A DNA stretch of 64,000 nt from NCBI GenBank assembly GCA_004362315.1, contig SNWL01000004.1:682001-746000 (forward strand). The letters run 5' to 3'. Both the position numbers and the translations under genes were made by a program. Of this stretch, positions 37,501-46,317 are shown piece after piece (position 1 is the stretch's first letter; every line of letters starts with the position of its first letter). Under the pieces are notes generated by a model. The model had not been told where the DNA came from. It ran no database searches and saw only the letters and a list, made by a program, of their open reading frames with translations. Source of the DNA: Mycobacterium sp. BK086. Its GTDB lineage: Bacteria; Actinomycetota; Actinomycetes; Mycobacteriales; Mycobacteriaceae.

Positions 37501-39419
37501 TCGCCGGAGTGTACGGAGGTGAGGTCGTACACGGTGTCGGATCCGACGGTCCGTGGCGTGAAATTGGCCGCCACCCACGCGGTGATGTCGGCGTGCTGGC
37601 CGCCGCGACCGGGTCCACCGTGGTTGTCGGGAGCGATGTAGTAGCCGATCTCGTGGTTGGCGACGTCGGCCTGGAACGCACTGAGCGAAGGCACCGGGTC
37701 GCTTCCGCCGAAGCCGCCGATAGCCATCACCGCGGTGTTCGTCGACAATTCCAGATCGGCTGCCGCCGACGACCCGTTCACCGCGGCCGACCACTTCGTG
37801 GTGGTGGCCTTCAACAGACCGTCGAGTTCCGCGTTGCCCCCGTCTTGGTCATGCCGGCCGTGCCCGGGGCCCACCTGGGCTCCGCCACCCTCATGCGACT
37901 GACCGATCGTGGCGAATGCGTAAGCCGCCGAACCCATTCCGCCGGCAAGCACGCCGAGAGTCAAACCCGCCACCGCAAGCCGGCGCCGGTCGGTACTGAG
38001 CGCCACCAGCAGGATGGCGGTCGCGACCACCGCCAGCGCCAGGATCACCCACCGCAGTGCGGGCATCCATTCGGCGTTTCGCCCGAGAATCCACCAGCTC
38101 CAGACACCTGTCGTCAGAACCGTTGCGGCCAAGACGATTCGGCCGTACATCCGATCCCTGGTGCGCCACATCTCGCGGCCGCCGATCGCGGCGAGCACCA
38201 CCACCGCCGGAACCACGGACAGGCAGTAGTACGGGTGCACCATGCCCTTCATGTAGCTCAGGACGAGCCCGTCGACCAGCAGCCACCCGCCGAACAGCAC
38301 AGCCCCGCCACGGACCAGATCGGTCCGCGGCGCGCGAGCCCGCACCACCAGGACGAACGCCAGTCCGATCAGCGCGGCAGGCAGCAACCAACCCATCTCG
38401 AACCCGAACTCGCCGGTGAAAAGCCTTGTGATGCCCGGGGTCTGCCTGCCGAACCCACCAAACCCACCGAAGCCGTGCTGGCTGAGGCCGTCGGTGGCGG
38501 ACAGCCCGATGTGACCACGGGGCGCGGCGGGAGCCCCCTGCCCTGGGCCGCTTGCGTGGTTGCGGCCGAGTATCCGAGCCAGGCCGTTATAGCCGATGAC
38601 CAGGTTCATGAAATTGTTGTCGGTCGAACCGGCCAGGTACGGCCGGGACGAGGCCGGCCACAACAGCGTCAGGGCCACGAACCAACCCGCCGACAGCAGG
38701 CAGGCACCAACGGCAGCCGAGAGATGAACGAGCCTGCGGCGCAATGATGTCGGTGCGACCAAAAGATAGGCCAGGCCGATCGCCGGCGCGACCATCAATC
38801 CCTCGAGCATCTTGGCGAGGAAGGCGAAGCCCAGGGCGGCACCCGCAAGCACGATCCACTTGAGGCTGGCTCGTTCGATTGCCCGGACAGTGCAGTAGGC
38901 GGCGCACACCATCAGCAGGACCATGACCGCGTCGGGATTGTTGTAGCGGAACATCAACGCCACCACCGGAGTCAGCGCGAAGGCCGCGCCGGCCAGTAGC
39001 GCGGCGCCCGTCCCCGAGATCCGGCGTACCGTCCCGTAGAGAAGGGCGACCGCGGCGACCGCCATCAGCGCCTCCGGAATCAGCATGCTGGCGCTGCTGA
39101 AGCCGAAGATCTGACCGGACAAGCCCATCACCCACTGGGACACCGGCGGCTTGTCCACCGTGATGAAGTTGTTCGGATCGACCGACCCGAACAGCAACGC
39201 CTCCCAGTTCTTCGAGCCGGCCTGTGCCGCACCGGCATAGAAGCCATTGCCCATCCCGTTGACGGTGATGTTCCACAGGTAGGTGATCGCGGTGGCCACC
39301 AGCAGCGCGCCGAGGGCGATGCGCCGCCACGCCGTACTGGACAGGCGAAACCGAGGGCGCGACCCTACGCGGGCGCTCTCGACGGCGGGAACATGAAGTG
39401 TTGCGGTCATATCACCCAT
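37497..39419 (-). CDS. GT39/ArnT-like multi-pass glycosyltransferase
   Basis: About 640 residues with around 12 transmembrane helices. The first large loop has GNGFYAGAAQAGSKNW and VDPNNFITVDKPPVSQW, characteristic of PMT/ArnT-like GT-C enzymes using a lipid-linked sugar. A Gly/Phe-rich insert (HGFGGFGGFG) lies in a long loop at about residue 315. The C-terminal portion is soluble and Gly/His-rich, with ITAWVAANFTPRTVG at the end. Acceptor unknown. ATG 39419 or 39410 is the likely start; an open upstream extension overlaps the opposite-strand promoter. Confidence 0.82.
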   Translation of the reverse strand: MGDMTATLHVPAVESARVGSRPRFRLSSTAWRRIALGALLVATAITYLWNITVNGMGNGFYAGAAQAGSKNWEALLFGSVDPNNFITVDKPPVSQWVMGLSGQIFGFSSASMLIPEALMAVAAVALLYGTVRRISGTGAALLAGAAFALTPVVALMFRYNNPDAVMVLLMVCAAYCTVRAIERASLKWIVLAGAALGFAFLAKMLEGLMVAPAIGLAYLLVAPTSLRRRLVHLSAAVGACLLSAGWFVALTLLWPASSRPYLAGSTDNNFMNLVIGYNGLARILGRNHASGPGQGAPAAPRGHIGLSATDGLSQHGFGGFGGFGRQTPGITRLFTGEFGFEMGWLLPAALIGLAFVLVVRARAPRTDLVRGGAVLFGGWLLVDGLVLSYMKGMVHPYYCLSVVPAVVVLAAIGGREMWRTRDRMYGRIVLAATVLTTGVWSWWILGRNAEWMPALRWVILALAVVATAILLVALSTDRRRLAVAGLTLGVLAGGMGSAAYAFATIGQSHEGGGAQVGPGHGRHDQDGGNAELDGLLKATTTKWSAAVNGSSAAADLELSTNTAVMAIGGFGGSDPVPSLSAFQADVANHEIGYYIAPDNHGGPGRGGQHADITAWVAANFTPRTVGSDTVYDLTSVHSGE

Positions 39420-39528
39420 TACGGCAGCCGAACAACGGTCCCGGCTGGGTAAATCTTTTGAGTCAGCTATGAACGCCATTTGCAGGATCTGGTCAGACTT
39501 CCTACACCTCATTGCCAGACAACGCGTT

Positions 39529-39540
39529 CACTATCGGGCC
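39529..39540 (+). promoter_or_regulatory. -10 element of the esterase gene (leaderless)
   Basis: CACTAT (39529-39534) followed by 6 nt and a GTG start, the arrangement used to choose GTG 39541 over the longer open frame beginning at 39469. Confidence 0.4.
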
Positions 39541-40857
39541 GTGACGCAGTCTGGGATATGGCTGATCAAAGGATGGCTGCCGGTCACCCTTCAAATCGTG
39601 GCCGCGCTCGTGCTGTGTGCGGGCACCGGTCGCCGACCACTCAGCTGGTACAAGGCCTGGCTGCCCACCGCGGCGGGCGTCGGCGCGGCCGGGGGCTGGC
39701 TGGCTCGCGGGTACGTGACGTCCCAGGGATTGGCGGACAATCCGCCACCACTGATGCTCTGGGTGTGGACCGGACTGGCAGCGGCCGCTGTCATCGTGGC
39801 CATCGGCGGCTGGGCCAAAACCCGCTGGCGACGCCGCGCGACGACGGTACTGGCGATCCCGCTGTGTGTGATCGCAGCGGCCGTGGTGCTCAATCAATGG
39901 GTCGACTATTACGACACCGTGCAGGTGGCGTGGGCGGCGGTGACCGCGGGCCCCTTGCCCGATGAAACCGACCTGGCCGCCGCACAGGCACTGAAAGGCA
40001 AGGGCACCACGGCAACCGGGCGCGTCGTGCCCATCGACATTTCATCGGAGGTTTCGGGCTTTCATCACCGAACCGAGTACGTCTATCTGCCGCCGGCATG
40101 GTTCACCGCGCCCGGGCCTGCCGCGCTTCCTGTGGTGGTGATGATCTCGGGTGCGTGGTCCACTCCCGCGGACTGGGTACGTCAGGGCAATGCCGCCGTG
40201 TTGATGGACAGCTTTGCGGCCGCTCACGACGGGGTCGCGCCGATCCTGCTCTTCCCCGACACCGGCGGGCGGTTCAACAACGACACCGAATGCGTCAACG
40301 GCCCTCGCGGAAACGTCGCCGACCATATTACGAAAGAGCTTATGCCCTACGTCATCTCGCAATTCGGTACGAGCTCTCACCCCGAGAACTGGGGCGTTGT
40401 CGGATGGTCGATGGGCGGCACCTGCGCCGTGGATCTGACGGTCACCCACCCAGACCTGTTCCACGCGTTCGTCGACTTGGCCGGCGACCTCACCCCGAAC
40501 GCGGGCACCAGGGAACAGACGGTCCAACGCCTCTACTCCGGTGACGAAGACCAATGGGCGTCTTTCGACACGCTGACAGCGATGCACACCCATGCCCCGT
40601 ACCACGATGTCGCAGGATGGTTCGACGTCTCGTCAACGGCGAAAATCAGGCCCGGCCAAAGCCGGATGACGGGCCCGTTGGCCGCGGGGCAGCTGTGTGC
40701 CGCCGGTACCTCGGCGGGCATCACCTGCGCCGTGGTGACCCGAACCGGGAACCACGACTGGGCCTACGCACAAAACGCATTCGCCCAGGCGTTGCCGTGG
40801 ATAGCCGGGCAACTCGGCACGCCGGGCATTCCCCGAACGCCGTTGCCACCCCGGTAG
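39541..40857 (+). CDS. Membrane-anchored alpha/beta-hydrolase esterase (antigen 85-like fold)
   Basis: 438 residues. Four hydrophobic segments occupy about residues 1-120, then a periplasmic esterase domain: LPVVVMISGAWSTPADWV (oxyanion region), nucleophile Ser in GWSMGGTCAVDL, and catalytic His in GNHDWAY near the C-terminus. The organisation (N-terminal membrane region plus esterase-D/antigen-85-like hydrolase) is known in actinobacteria, where members act on envelope lipids; the substrate here is unknown. Faces the GT39 gene divergently. Confidence 0.75.
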   Translation: MTQSGIWLIKGWLPVTLQIVAALVLCAGTGRRPLSWYKAWLPTAAGVGAAGGWLARGYVTSQGLADNPPPLMLWVWTGLAAAAVIVAIGGWAKTRWRRRATTVLAIPLCVIAAAVVLNQWVDYYDTVQVAWAAVTAGPLPDETDLAAAQALKGKGTTATGRVVPIDISSEVSGFHHRTEYVYLPPAWFTAPGPAALPVVVMISGAWSTPADWVRQGNAAVLMDSFAAAHDGVAPILLFPDTGGRFNNDTECVNGPRGNVADHITKELMPYVISQFGTSSHPENWGVVGWSMGGTCAVDLTVTHPDLFHAFVDLAGDLTPNAGTREQTVQRLYSGDEDQWASFDTLTAMHTHAPYHDVAGWFDVSSTAKIRPGQSRMTGPLAAGQLCAAGTSAGITCAVVTRTGNHDWAYAQNAFAQALPWIAGQLGTPGIPRTPLPPR

Positions 40858-40912
40858 CGAATTCGCAGCCACAACATAGCGACCGCTTACGTCGAGATCG
40901 TTGACTGATGGC

Positions 40913-41203
40913 ATGACCCCTCAACGGAACTCCCCCTTCGTTCTGGTCTCCGACGCGGGATCCGACCGCGGATACACCGTGGCCCGGGCCCTGCTCGCGG
41001 CAGGCAATCGCGTGGTGGCCATCGACCGGAACGCCGCACGCTTGGTCCGAATTGGCCACGGCTACAGCCACGATCAGGTGCTGTTGATTGCCGCCGACGC
41101 TACTCAAGCCGAACAGGTGATCGCTCGTGCGCACGCCCACTTCGGCGAGGTGCCCCCTACGCTTGCGCTATGCGCCGACTATCGTCGATCCTCGGCTGCC
41201 TGA
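40913..41203 (+). pseudogene. Truncated short-chain dehydrogenase fragment
   Basis: 96 residues covering only the first beta-alpha-beta units of a Rossmann fold: FVLVSDAGSDRGYTVARALLAAGNRVVAID (dinucleotide-binding region) and VLLIAADATQAEQV. The catalytic Ser, Tyr and Lys region is missing because the frame stops and the alpha-galactosidase gene begins inside it (34-bp overlap). It may be a decayed SDR or a short coding gene. TTG 40901 is an alternative start. Confidence 0.5.
41158..41169 (+). promoter_or_regulatory. -10 element of the alpha-galactosidase gene
   Basis: TACGCT (41158-41163) lies 6 nt before the ATG, inside the truncated SDR frame. It fits a leaderless transcript start at 41170. 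Confidence 0.4.
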
Positions 41204-42444
41204 TCCTGGTTGCCGGTTGCGGGTCGCCGCCGGCCGGCGAGACGCCCACCGCACTGACACCCCCGATGGGGTGGAACTCGTGGAATTCCGGTATGCCACT
41301 GACCGAACGGACCGTCGAACAGACCATCGACGCGCTGGTGTCCTCCGGAATGCGCGACGCCGGCTACCGGTTTGTCAATCTCGACAACGGTTGGGCCGCA
41401 GCCCGTCGCGATGCAGACGGCAATCTGCAGGCGGATCCGGCCCGTTTCCCTGGCGGCATCGCTGCGGTCGCGAACTACGCTCATACCCGCGGGCTGCTGC
41501 TAGGGCTGTACGCGAGCCCCAGCTACGAACTCTGCGGTCTGGGACCGGGCCTCGAGAGCGAGGGGCACGAGACGGCCGACGCGGCCACCTTCGCCCACTG
41601 GGGCGTCGACTACCTGAAGTACGACTGGTGCAGTACCGATACCGACCACGCCCATCAGGTCAAGAGCTTCACCGCCATGCGGGATGCGCTGCGCGCCACA
41701 GGTAAACACATCTTCTACAGCATCAACCCCAATATCTCGGGCGACCCGGCCAGCCGGTCGGACTACGACTGGTCGGGCATCGCCGACATGGCGCGCAACA
41801 CCATCGACCTGGTTCCGTTGTGGCGCAGCCAGTTCGGCAAGGACGGTCCGGTGTTCGGGATCCAGGAGCAGCTCGACGCGGCCGTCCCGCTGGCGCCGCG
41901 AAGCCGGCCTGGCTACTTCAACGACCCCGACATGCTGGTCGCCGGGATCTCCTGGCCGGACTTCGCGGCCAGCCATCCCGGCATGTCACAGACGTTGGCG
42001 GGCCAGCTCGGGCCCAGCATGACGGCTGACGAGCAGCGCACCCACATCACACTGTGGGCGATGCTGGCCGCTCCCCTGTTGGCCGGCAACGATATTCGCA
42101 CCATGTCGCCACAGACCCGCGACATCCTCACCAACCGCGACGTCATCGCCGTCGACCAGGACACGCTCGTCGCCGCCGGCCACCCCCTGGCCCAGGATCA
42201 CCGCATCATGGTCAAGCCGATGGCCGACGGCGGGGTGGCCGTCGCCATGGAGAACCCGGATTCGCAGCCGGCTTCGATCGCGACCAGCGCGAGCGCCGTC
42301 GGCCTGTCCCCCGCCGCGTGCTATCGCGTGCGCGACCTGTGGACGCACGCCGACAGCTCCACGACAAGCGCGCTTGCCGCTCAAGCGATTCCGTCGCACG
42401 CGACGGTCATGCTAAGGGTGCAACCGTCACCGGGATGCCGTTGA
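41170..42444 (+). CDS. Lipoprotein alpha-galactosidase (GH27)
   Basis: 424 residues. Lipobox LVAGC places the lipid-bearing Cys at residue 17, so it is anchored outside the membrane. GH27 landmarks: PPMGWNSWNSG, NLDNGW, LKYDWC (nucleophile Asp152), ARNTIDLVPLW (probable acid/base Asp213) and GYFNDPDML. Expected to release terminal alpha-galactose, perhaps from imported plant oligosaccharides. No transporter sits beside it. It begins within the SDR fragment and its 3' end overlaps the opposing oxidoreductase gene by 38 bp. Confidence 0.9.
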   Translation: MRRLSSILGCLILVAGCGSPPAGETPTALTPPMGWNSWNSGMPLTERTVEQTIDALVSSGMRDAGYRFVNLDNGWAAARRDADGNLQADPARFPGGIAAVANYAHTRGLLLGLYASPSYELCGLGPGLESEGHETADAATFAHWGVDYLKYDWCSTDTDHAHQVKSFTAMRDALRATGKHIFYSINPNISGDPASRSDYDWSGIADMARNTIDLVPLWRSQFGKDGPVFGIQEQLDAAVPLAPRSRPGYFNDPDMLVAGISWPDFAASHPGMSQTLAGQLGPSMTADEQRTHITLWAMLAAPLLAGNDIRTMSPQTRDILTNRDVIAVDQDTLVAAGHPLAQDHRIMVKPMADGGVAVAMENPDSQPASIATSASAVGLSPAACYRVRDLWTHADSSTTSALAAQAIPSHATVMLRVQPSPGCR

Positions 42445-44653
42445 GCGCACCGTTGCCCGACGGTTCGTCGAGGAACGTCGGCGGCGACAGGATGTTGGTG
42501 TTGACCCCCGGTGAACCGTTGGCCACCGACATGCGGGTGCCGGGCTTGCCGTGCCCCCAGCCGTGCGGCATCGACACCACGCCTGGTTTGATGGCCTCGG
42601 TCATCTCGACCGGCACCTCGATATGGCCCGCCGACGATCGCACGGTGACGGTATCGCCGTTCGACACTCCGCGGCTGGCCGCGTCCTTGGGGTGCATGAG
42701 CAGTGTGCAGCGGTCGCGGCCCTTCATCAGCGCCGAGACATTGTGCAGCCACGAGTTGTTCGACCGCAGGTGGCGCCGGCTGACCAGGACCAGTTCATCG
42801 GGCTCGCGGTCCAGCCGGTGGGCCAGCCGCGGAATGTCGTCGAGCAGATACTCCGGGGCCAGCCGGATCTTCTTCTCGGTCGTGTTGAGGATCTCCGGGA
42901 CCTGAGGCACCATCGGCCCGAAATCGATACCGTTGGGCTGCTCCTTGAGTTTGGCCAGGCTCAGCCCGTCGGGGTTCTCGCCGTAGCGATCACCGAATGG
43001 TCCGGTGCGCAAGGTCAGATCGAGAATGCGTTCCGGACCGCCACTCGTATAGTGGCTGCGGATTTCGGCGCCGTCGAGGCCCTGGGTGAAGCACAGGTAG
43101 TCGAAGAAACCATCGTCGATGGCCGCGACGTCGACGTCCTCGGCAGGCATCCCCGCGCACAGGCCGGTGAGCCGGACCAGGATCTCCCACTCCTCGGGCC
43201 GATCGGGATCCGGCGGGGTGAACACCGGCGCCGAGTAATTCGCGATGCTGCTGATCGCGAACATCAGGATCAGGTCGTCGTGGTGCGGCTGCTCCAGGGG
43301 CGAGAGCCCGGGCAGGATCACATCGGCATGCCGCGTTGTTTCGTTGAGCCACAGGTCAACCGAGATCATCGCGTCCAGGCCGGGCAGCAGCTCGTCGAGG
43401 CGATGGCCCTGCGGGGTGGACAGCACCGGATTGCCCGCCACCGTGATCAGTGCCCGGATCTGGCCGTCGCCCGGAGTCTCGATCTCCTCGGCCAGACACG
43501 ACACCGGCACCTGGCCGAGCACCTCCTTGGCGCCACGCACCCGGGTCTGCCAGCGGCCGAACTCGGGCAGCCCGCCCTCGAGACCGGGCTGGGGCTGCGC
43601 GGTGACCGTCCACGCCGCGGGGCGCGGGAACATCGCGCCGCCCTCGGTGTCGAAATGCCCGGTGAGGATGTTGACGACGTCGACCAGCCAGCTGGCCAGG
43701 CTGCCGAACTCCTGATTGCACAACCCGATTCGCCCGTAGACCACGGATTTCTCGGTTTCGGCGAGCTGGCGGGCGAGCGTCTTGATCCGCTCGGCGTCGA
43801 TACCGGTCACCGGGGCGACCCGTTCGGGTGACCAGTCGCGGGCCACGTCCCGCAGACGCTCGACGCCGTCGACGTGCTCGGCCAGCCGGCCGAGCCGGAC
43901 CAGGTCTTCGTCGAACAGGGTGTGCACGACGGCCAGCAGCAGGGCGGCGTCGGTGCCCGGCGTGATCGGCAGCCACTCGTCGGCCTTGGCGGCGGTCGCG
44001 GTTCGCACCGGGTCGATGACGATGACGTTGTCGACGCGCCCGATGATGCCCATCACGTCCGGGGCGGCCAGCAGTGAGCCCTGCGAGGCGGCCGGGTTGG
44101 CGCCCATCACCACCAGCAGATCGGTGCGCTCGATGTCGGGAACCGGGAAGCCCCACCAGTTGCCGTACATCAGATGCGACGAGAGGTTCTTGGGCCACTG
44201 GTCGACGGTCCCTGGCGAGTAGCTGACCGGGATGCCTGACATCCCCAGCAGCACGCCGGTGTAGCGGCCCAGCGAGAACGAGTGCGCCAGCGGGTTGCCG
44301 GTATAGCAGGTGACCGCGCCGATACCGTGCTCGGCGATCACCGGCGCCAGCAGTTCGGTGCAGCGCCGGAACGCCGCATCCCAACTGACCTCCTGCCACT
44401 GCCCGTCGACCTTGATCATCGGGGCCCGGACCCGGTCGGGGTCCTCGTGGATGGCGCCCAGCGACGCGCCCTTGGGGCACAGGTGTCCGCGGCTCCAGAC
44501 GTCGTCGGGGTTGCCCCGGATACTGGCTACGCGGCCTTCGGAGACCTGAATCTCCAAGCCGCACATGGCCTCACACAGCGGGCAGGTGTAGACATGGCGG
44601 CCGTCCTGGCCGACGGGAGCCAGGTCGATGTTCTCGCGGATCACCCGACCCAC
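42407..44653 (-). CDS. Molybdopterin-dependent oxidoreductase (formate dehydrogenase/DMSO reductase family)
   Basis: 748-residue catalytic subunit. An N-terminal 4Fe-4S motif CPLCEAMC...GHLCPKG (about residues 24-61) is followed by molybdopterin-binding domains (GNPLAHSFSLGRYTGVLLGM, VVMGANPAASQG, LWLNETTRHADVILPG) and a C-terminal MGD-binding beta barrel (HPKDAASRGVSNGDTV). No Tat signal, so probably cytoplasmic. Substrate and electron partner are not visible and no accessory subunit is adjacent. GTG 44653 is taken as start; GTG 44644 is possible. The gene sits between alpha-galactosidase and accD4. Confidence 0.88.
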   Translation of the reverse strand: MGRVIRENIDLAPVGQDGRHVYTCPLCEAMCGLEIQVSEGRVASIRGNPDDVWSRGHLCPKGASLGAIHEDPDRVRAPMIKVDGQWQEVSWDAAFRRCTELLAPVIAEHGIGAVTCYTGNPLAHSFSLGRYTGVLLGMSGIPVSYSPGTVDQWPKNLSSHLMYGNWWGFPVPDIERTDLLVVMGANPAASQGSLLAAPDVMGIIGRVDNVIVIDPVRTATAAKADEWLPITPGTDAALLLAVVHTLFDEDLVRLGRLAEHVDGVERLRDVARDWSPERVAPVTGIDAERIKTLARQLAETEKSVVYGRIGLCNQEFGSLASWLVDVVNILTGHFDTEGGAMFPRPAAWTVTAQPQPGLEGGLPEFGRWQTRVRGAKEVLGQVPVSCLAEEIETPGDGQIRALITVAGNPVLSTPQGHRLDELLPGLDAMISVDLWLNETTRHADVILPGLSPLEQPHHDDLILMFAISSIANYSAPVFTPPDPDRPEEWEILVRLTGLCAGMPAEDVDVAAIDDGFFDYLCFTQGLDGAEIRSHYTSGGPERILDLTLRTGPFGDRYGENPDGLSLAKLKEQPNGIDFGPMVPQVPEILNTTEKKIRLAPEYLLDDIPRLAHRLDREPDELVLVSRRHLRSNNSWLHNVSALMKGRDRCTLLMHPKDAASRGVSNGDTVTVRSSAGHIEVPVEMTEAIKPGVVSMPHGWGHGKPGTRMSVANGSPGVNTNILSPPTFLDEPSGNGALNGIPVTVAPLA

Positions 44654-44766
44654 GGTAATTCGGCGAGGCCCCGCGCGGCCCGCGTTTCGTCAACTTTGAC
44701 ATTCGACCAAAGCCCGCAAGCGAATTACACAGGTGTGAGTAAACCCTGGGGATAACCGCCGACGAC

Positions 44767-46317
44767 CTAGATCGGGATCAGGCCATGCTTGCGCTGAACC
44801 CGGCTGATCTGCTTGTCCCGCAGAATCCGCATCGCGCTGCGCAGCTTCAACCGCGTCTCGTGCGGCTCGATGACCGCGTCGACATAGCCGCGCTCGGCGG
44901 CCACGTACGGCGTCGCCATATCGCGGTTGTAGCCCTCGATGAACTGACGCCGGATCTCCTGCACTTCCGGCGCGTTCGGGTCGGGGAATCGCTTGACGAT
45001 GAGCTGGGCGGCACCCTCGGCGCCGATGACGGCGATCCGGGCTGTCGGCCACAAGAAGTTGAAGTCGGAGGTCAGCTGCTTGGATCCCATCACCGCGTAC
45101 GCGCCGCCGTAGGACTTACGAATGGTGATCGTCACCTTGGGCACATCGGCTTCGACGACCGCGTAGAGGAATCGGCCGCCGCGCTTGATGATGCCGTTCT
45201 TCTCCTGCTCGACGCCGGGCAGGAAGCCGGGGGTGTCGACGACGAAGACCAGCGGCACGTTGAACGAGTCGCAGAACCGGACGAACCGGGCGGCCTTGTC
45301 GGACGCCTCGTTGTCGATGGCGCCCGACATGTGCATCGGCTGGTTGGCGATCACGCCGACCGGCCGGCCGTCGACCCGGGCGAAGCCCGTGATGATGGCT
45401 TGGCCCGCCTGAGCGGCGACGTCGAGGAAATCGCCGTCGTCGAAGATCCGCAGCAGGATTTCGTGCATGTCGTAGGCGACGTTGTCGGCGTCGGGAACGA
45501 TGCTGTCGAGTTCCAGGTCGTGCGGGGTGATCTCGGGCTCGAGGCCCGGGTTGATGATCGGCGCATCGTCAAAGGTGTTGGCGGGCAGGAATTCCAGATA
45601 GTCACGCACATACTGGAAGGCGGCCTTCTCGGACTCGACGACCTGGTGGACGTTGCCGTACTTGGCCTGCGCGTCGGCGCCGCCGAGCTCGTCGAGGGTG
45701 ACCTCCTCACCGGTGACGTCCTTGATGACGTCCGGGCCGGTGACGAACATGTAGCCCTGATCGCGCACAGCGACGATGAGGTCGGTCTGGATCGGCGAGT
45801 ACACCGCACCGCCCGCGCACTTGCCCAGGATGATCGAGATCTGCGGCACCAGGCCGCTCAGCAGCTCATGCCTGCGACCCAGTTCGGCGTACCACGCCAG
45901 CGACGTGGCCAGGTCCTGGATGCGGGCACCGCCGGAGTCGTTGATACCGACGATCGGGCAGCCGACCATGGCCACCCACTCCATCAGCCGGGAAACCTTG
46001 CGGCCGAACATCTCTCCGACCGAGCCGCCGAACACGGTGTAGTCGTGGCTGAACACACCGACGGGACGGCCGTTGATGGTGCCGTGCCCGGTGACCACAC
46101 CGTCGCCGAACAACGCGTTCGGATCACCCGGCGTGCGGGCCAGCGCGCCGATCTCCAGGAAGCTGCCCGGATCGAGCAGCTCGTTGATGCGGGCCCGAGG
46201 GCTCGGGATACCGCGTTTGTCGCGCTTCGCCGCGACCGCCTCACCGCCCGGTTCCTTGGCCAGCTCCAGCTTTTCGCGGAGTTCGGCGAGTTTCTCGGCA
46301 GTCGTCACAGCGGTCAC
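44767..46317 (-). CDS. accD4: Acyl-CoA carboxylase beta subunit AccD4
   Basis: Carboxyltransferase of the long-chain acyl-CoA carboxylase that makes the carboxy-acyl extender for Pks13. 516 residues with the crotonase-like CT domains: [32 protein letters not shown] and [16 protein letters not shown] (first oxyanion hole), [20 protein letters not shown] and [14 protein letters not shown] (second half). The ATG at 46317 overlaps the pks13 stop (ATGA), completing the fadD32-pks13-accD4 condensation operon. Confidence 0.95.
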   Translation of the reverse strand: MTAVTTAEKLAELREKLELAKEPGGEAVAAKRDKRGIPSPRARINELLDPGSFLEIGALARTPGDPNALFGDGVVTGHGTINGRPVGVFSHDYTVFGGSVGEMFGRKVSRLMEWVAMVGCPIVGINDSGGARIQDLATSLAWYAELGRRHELLSGLVPQISIILGKCAGGAVYSPIQTDLIVAVRDQGYMFVTGPDVIKDVTGEEVTLDELGGADAQAKYGNVHQVVESEKAAFQYVRDYLEFLPANTFDDAPIINPGLEPEITPHDLELDSIVPDADNVAYDMHEILLRIFDDGDFLDVAAQAGQAIITGFARVDGRPVGVIANQPMHMSGAIDNEASDKAARFVRFCDSFNVPLVFVVDTPGFLPGVEQEKNGIIKRGGRFLYAVVEADVPKVTITIRKSYGGAYAVMGSKQLTSDFNFLWPTARIAVIGAEGAAQLIVKRFPDPNAPEVQEIRRQFIEGYNRDMATPYVAAERGYVDAVIEPHETRLKLRSAMRILRDKQISRVQRKHGLIPI

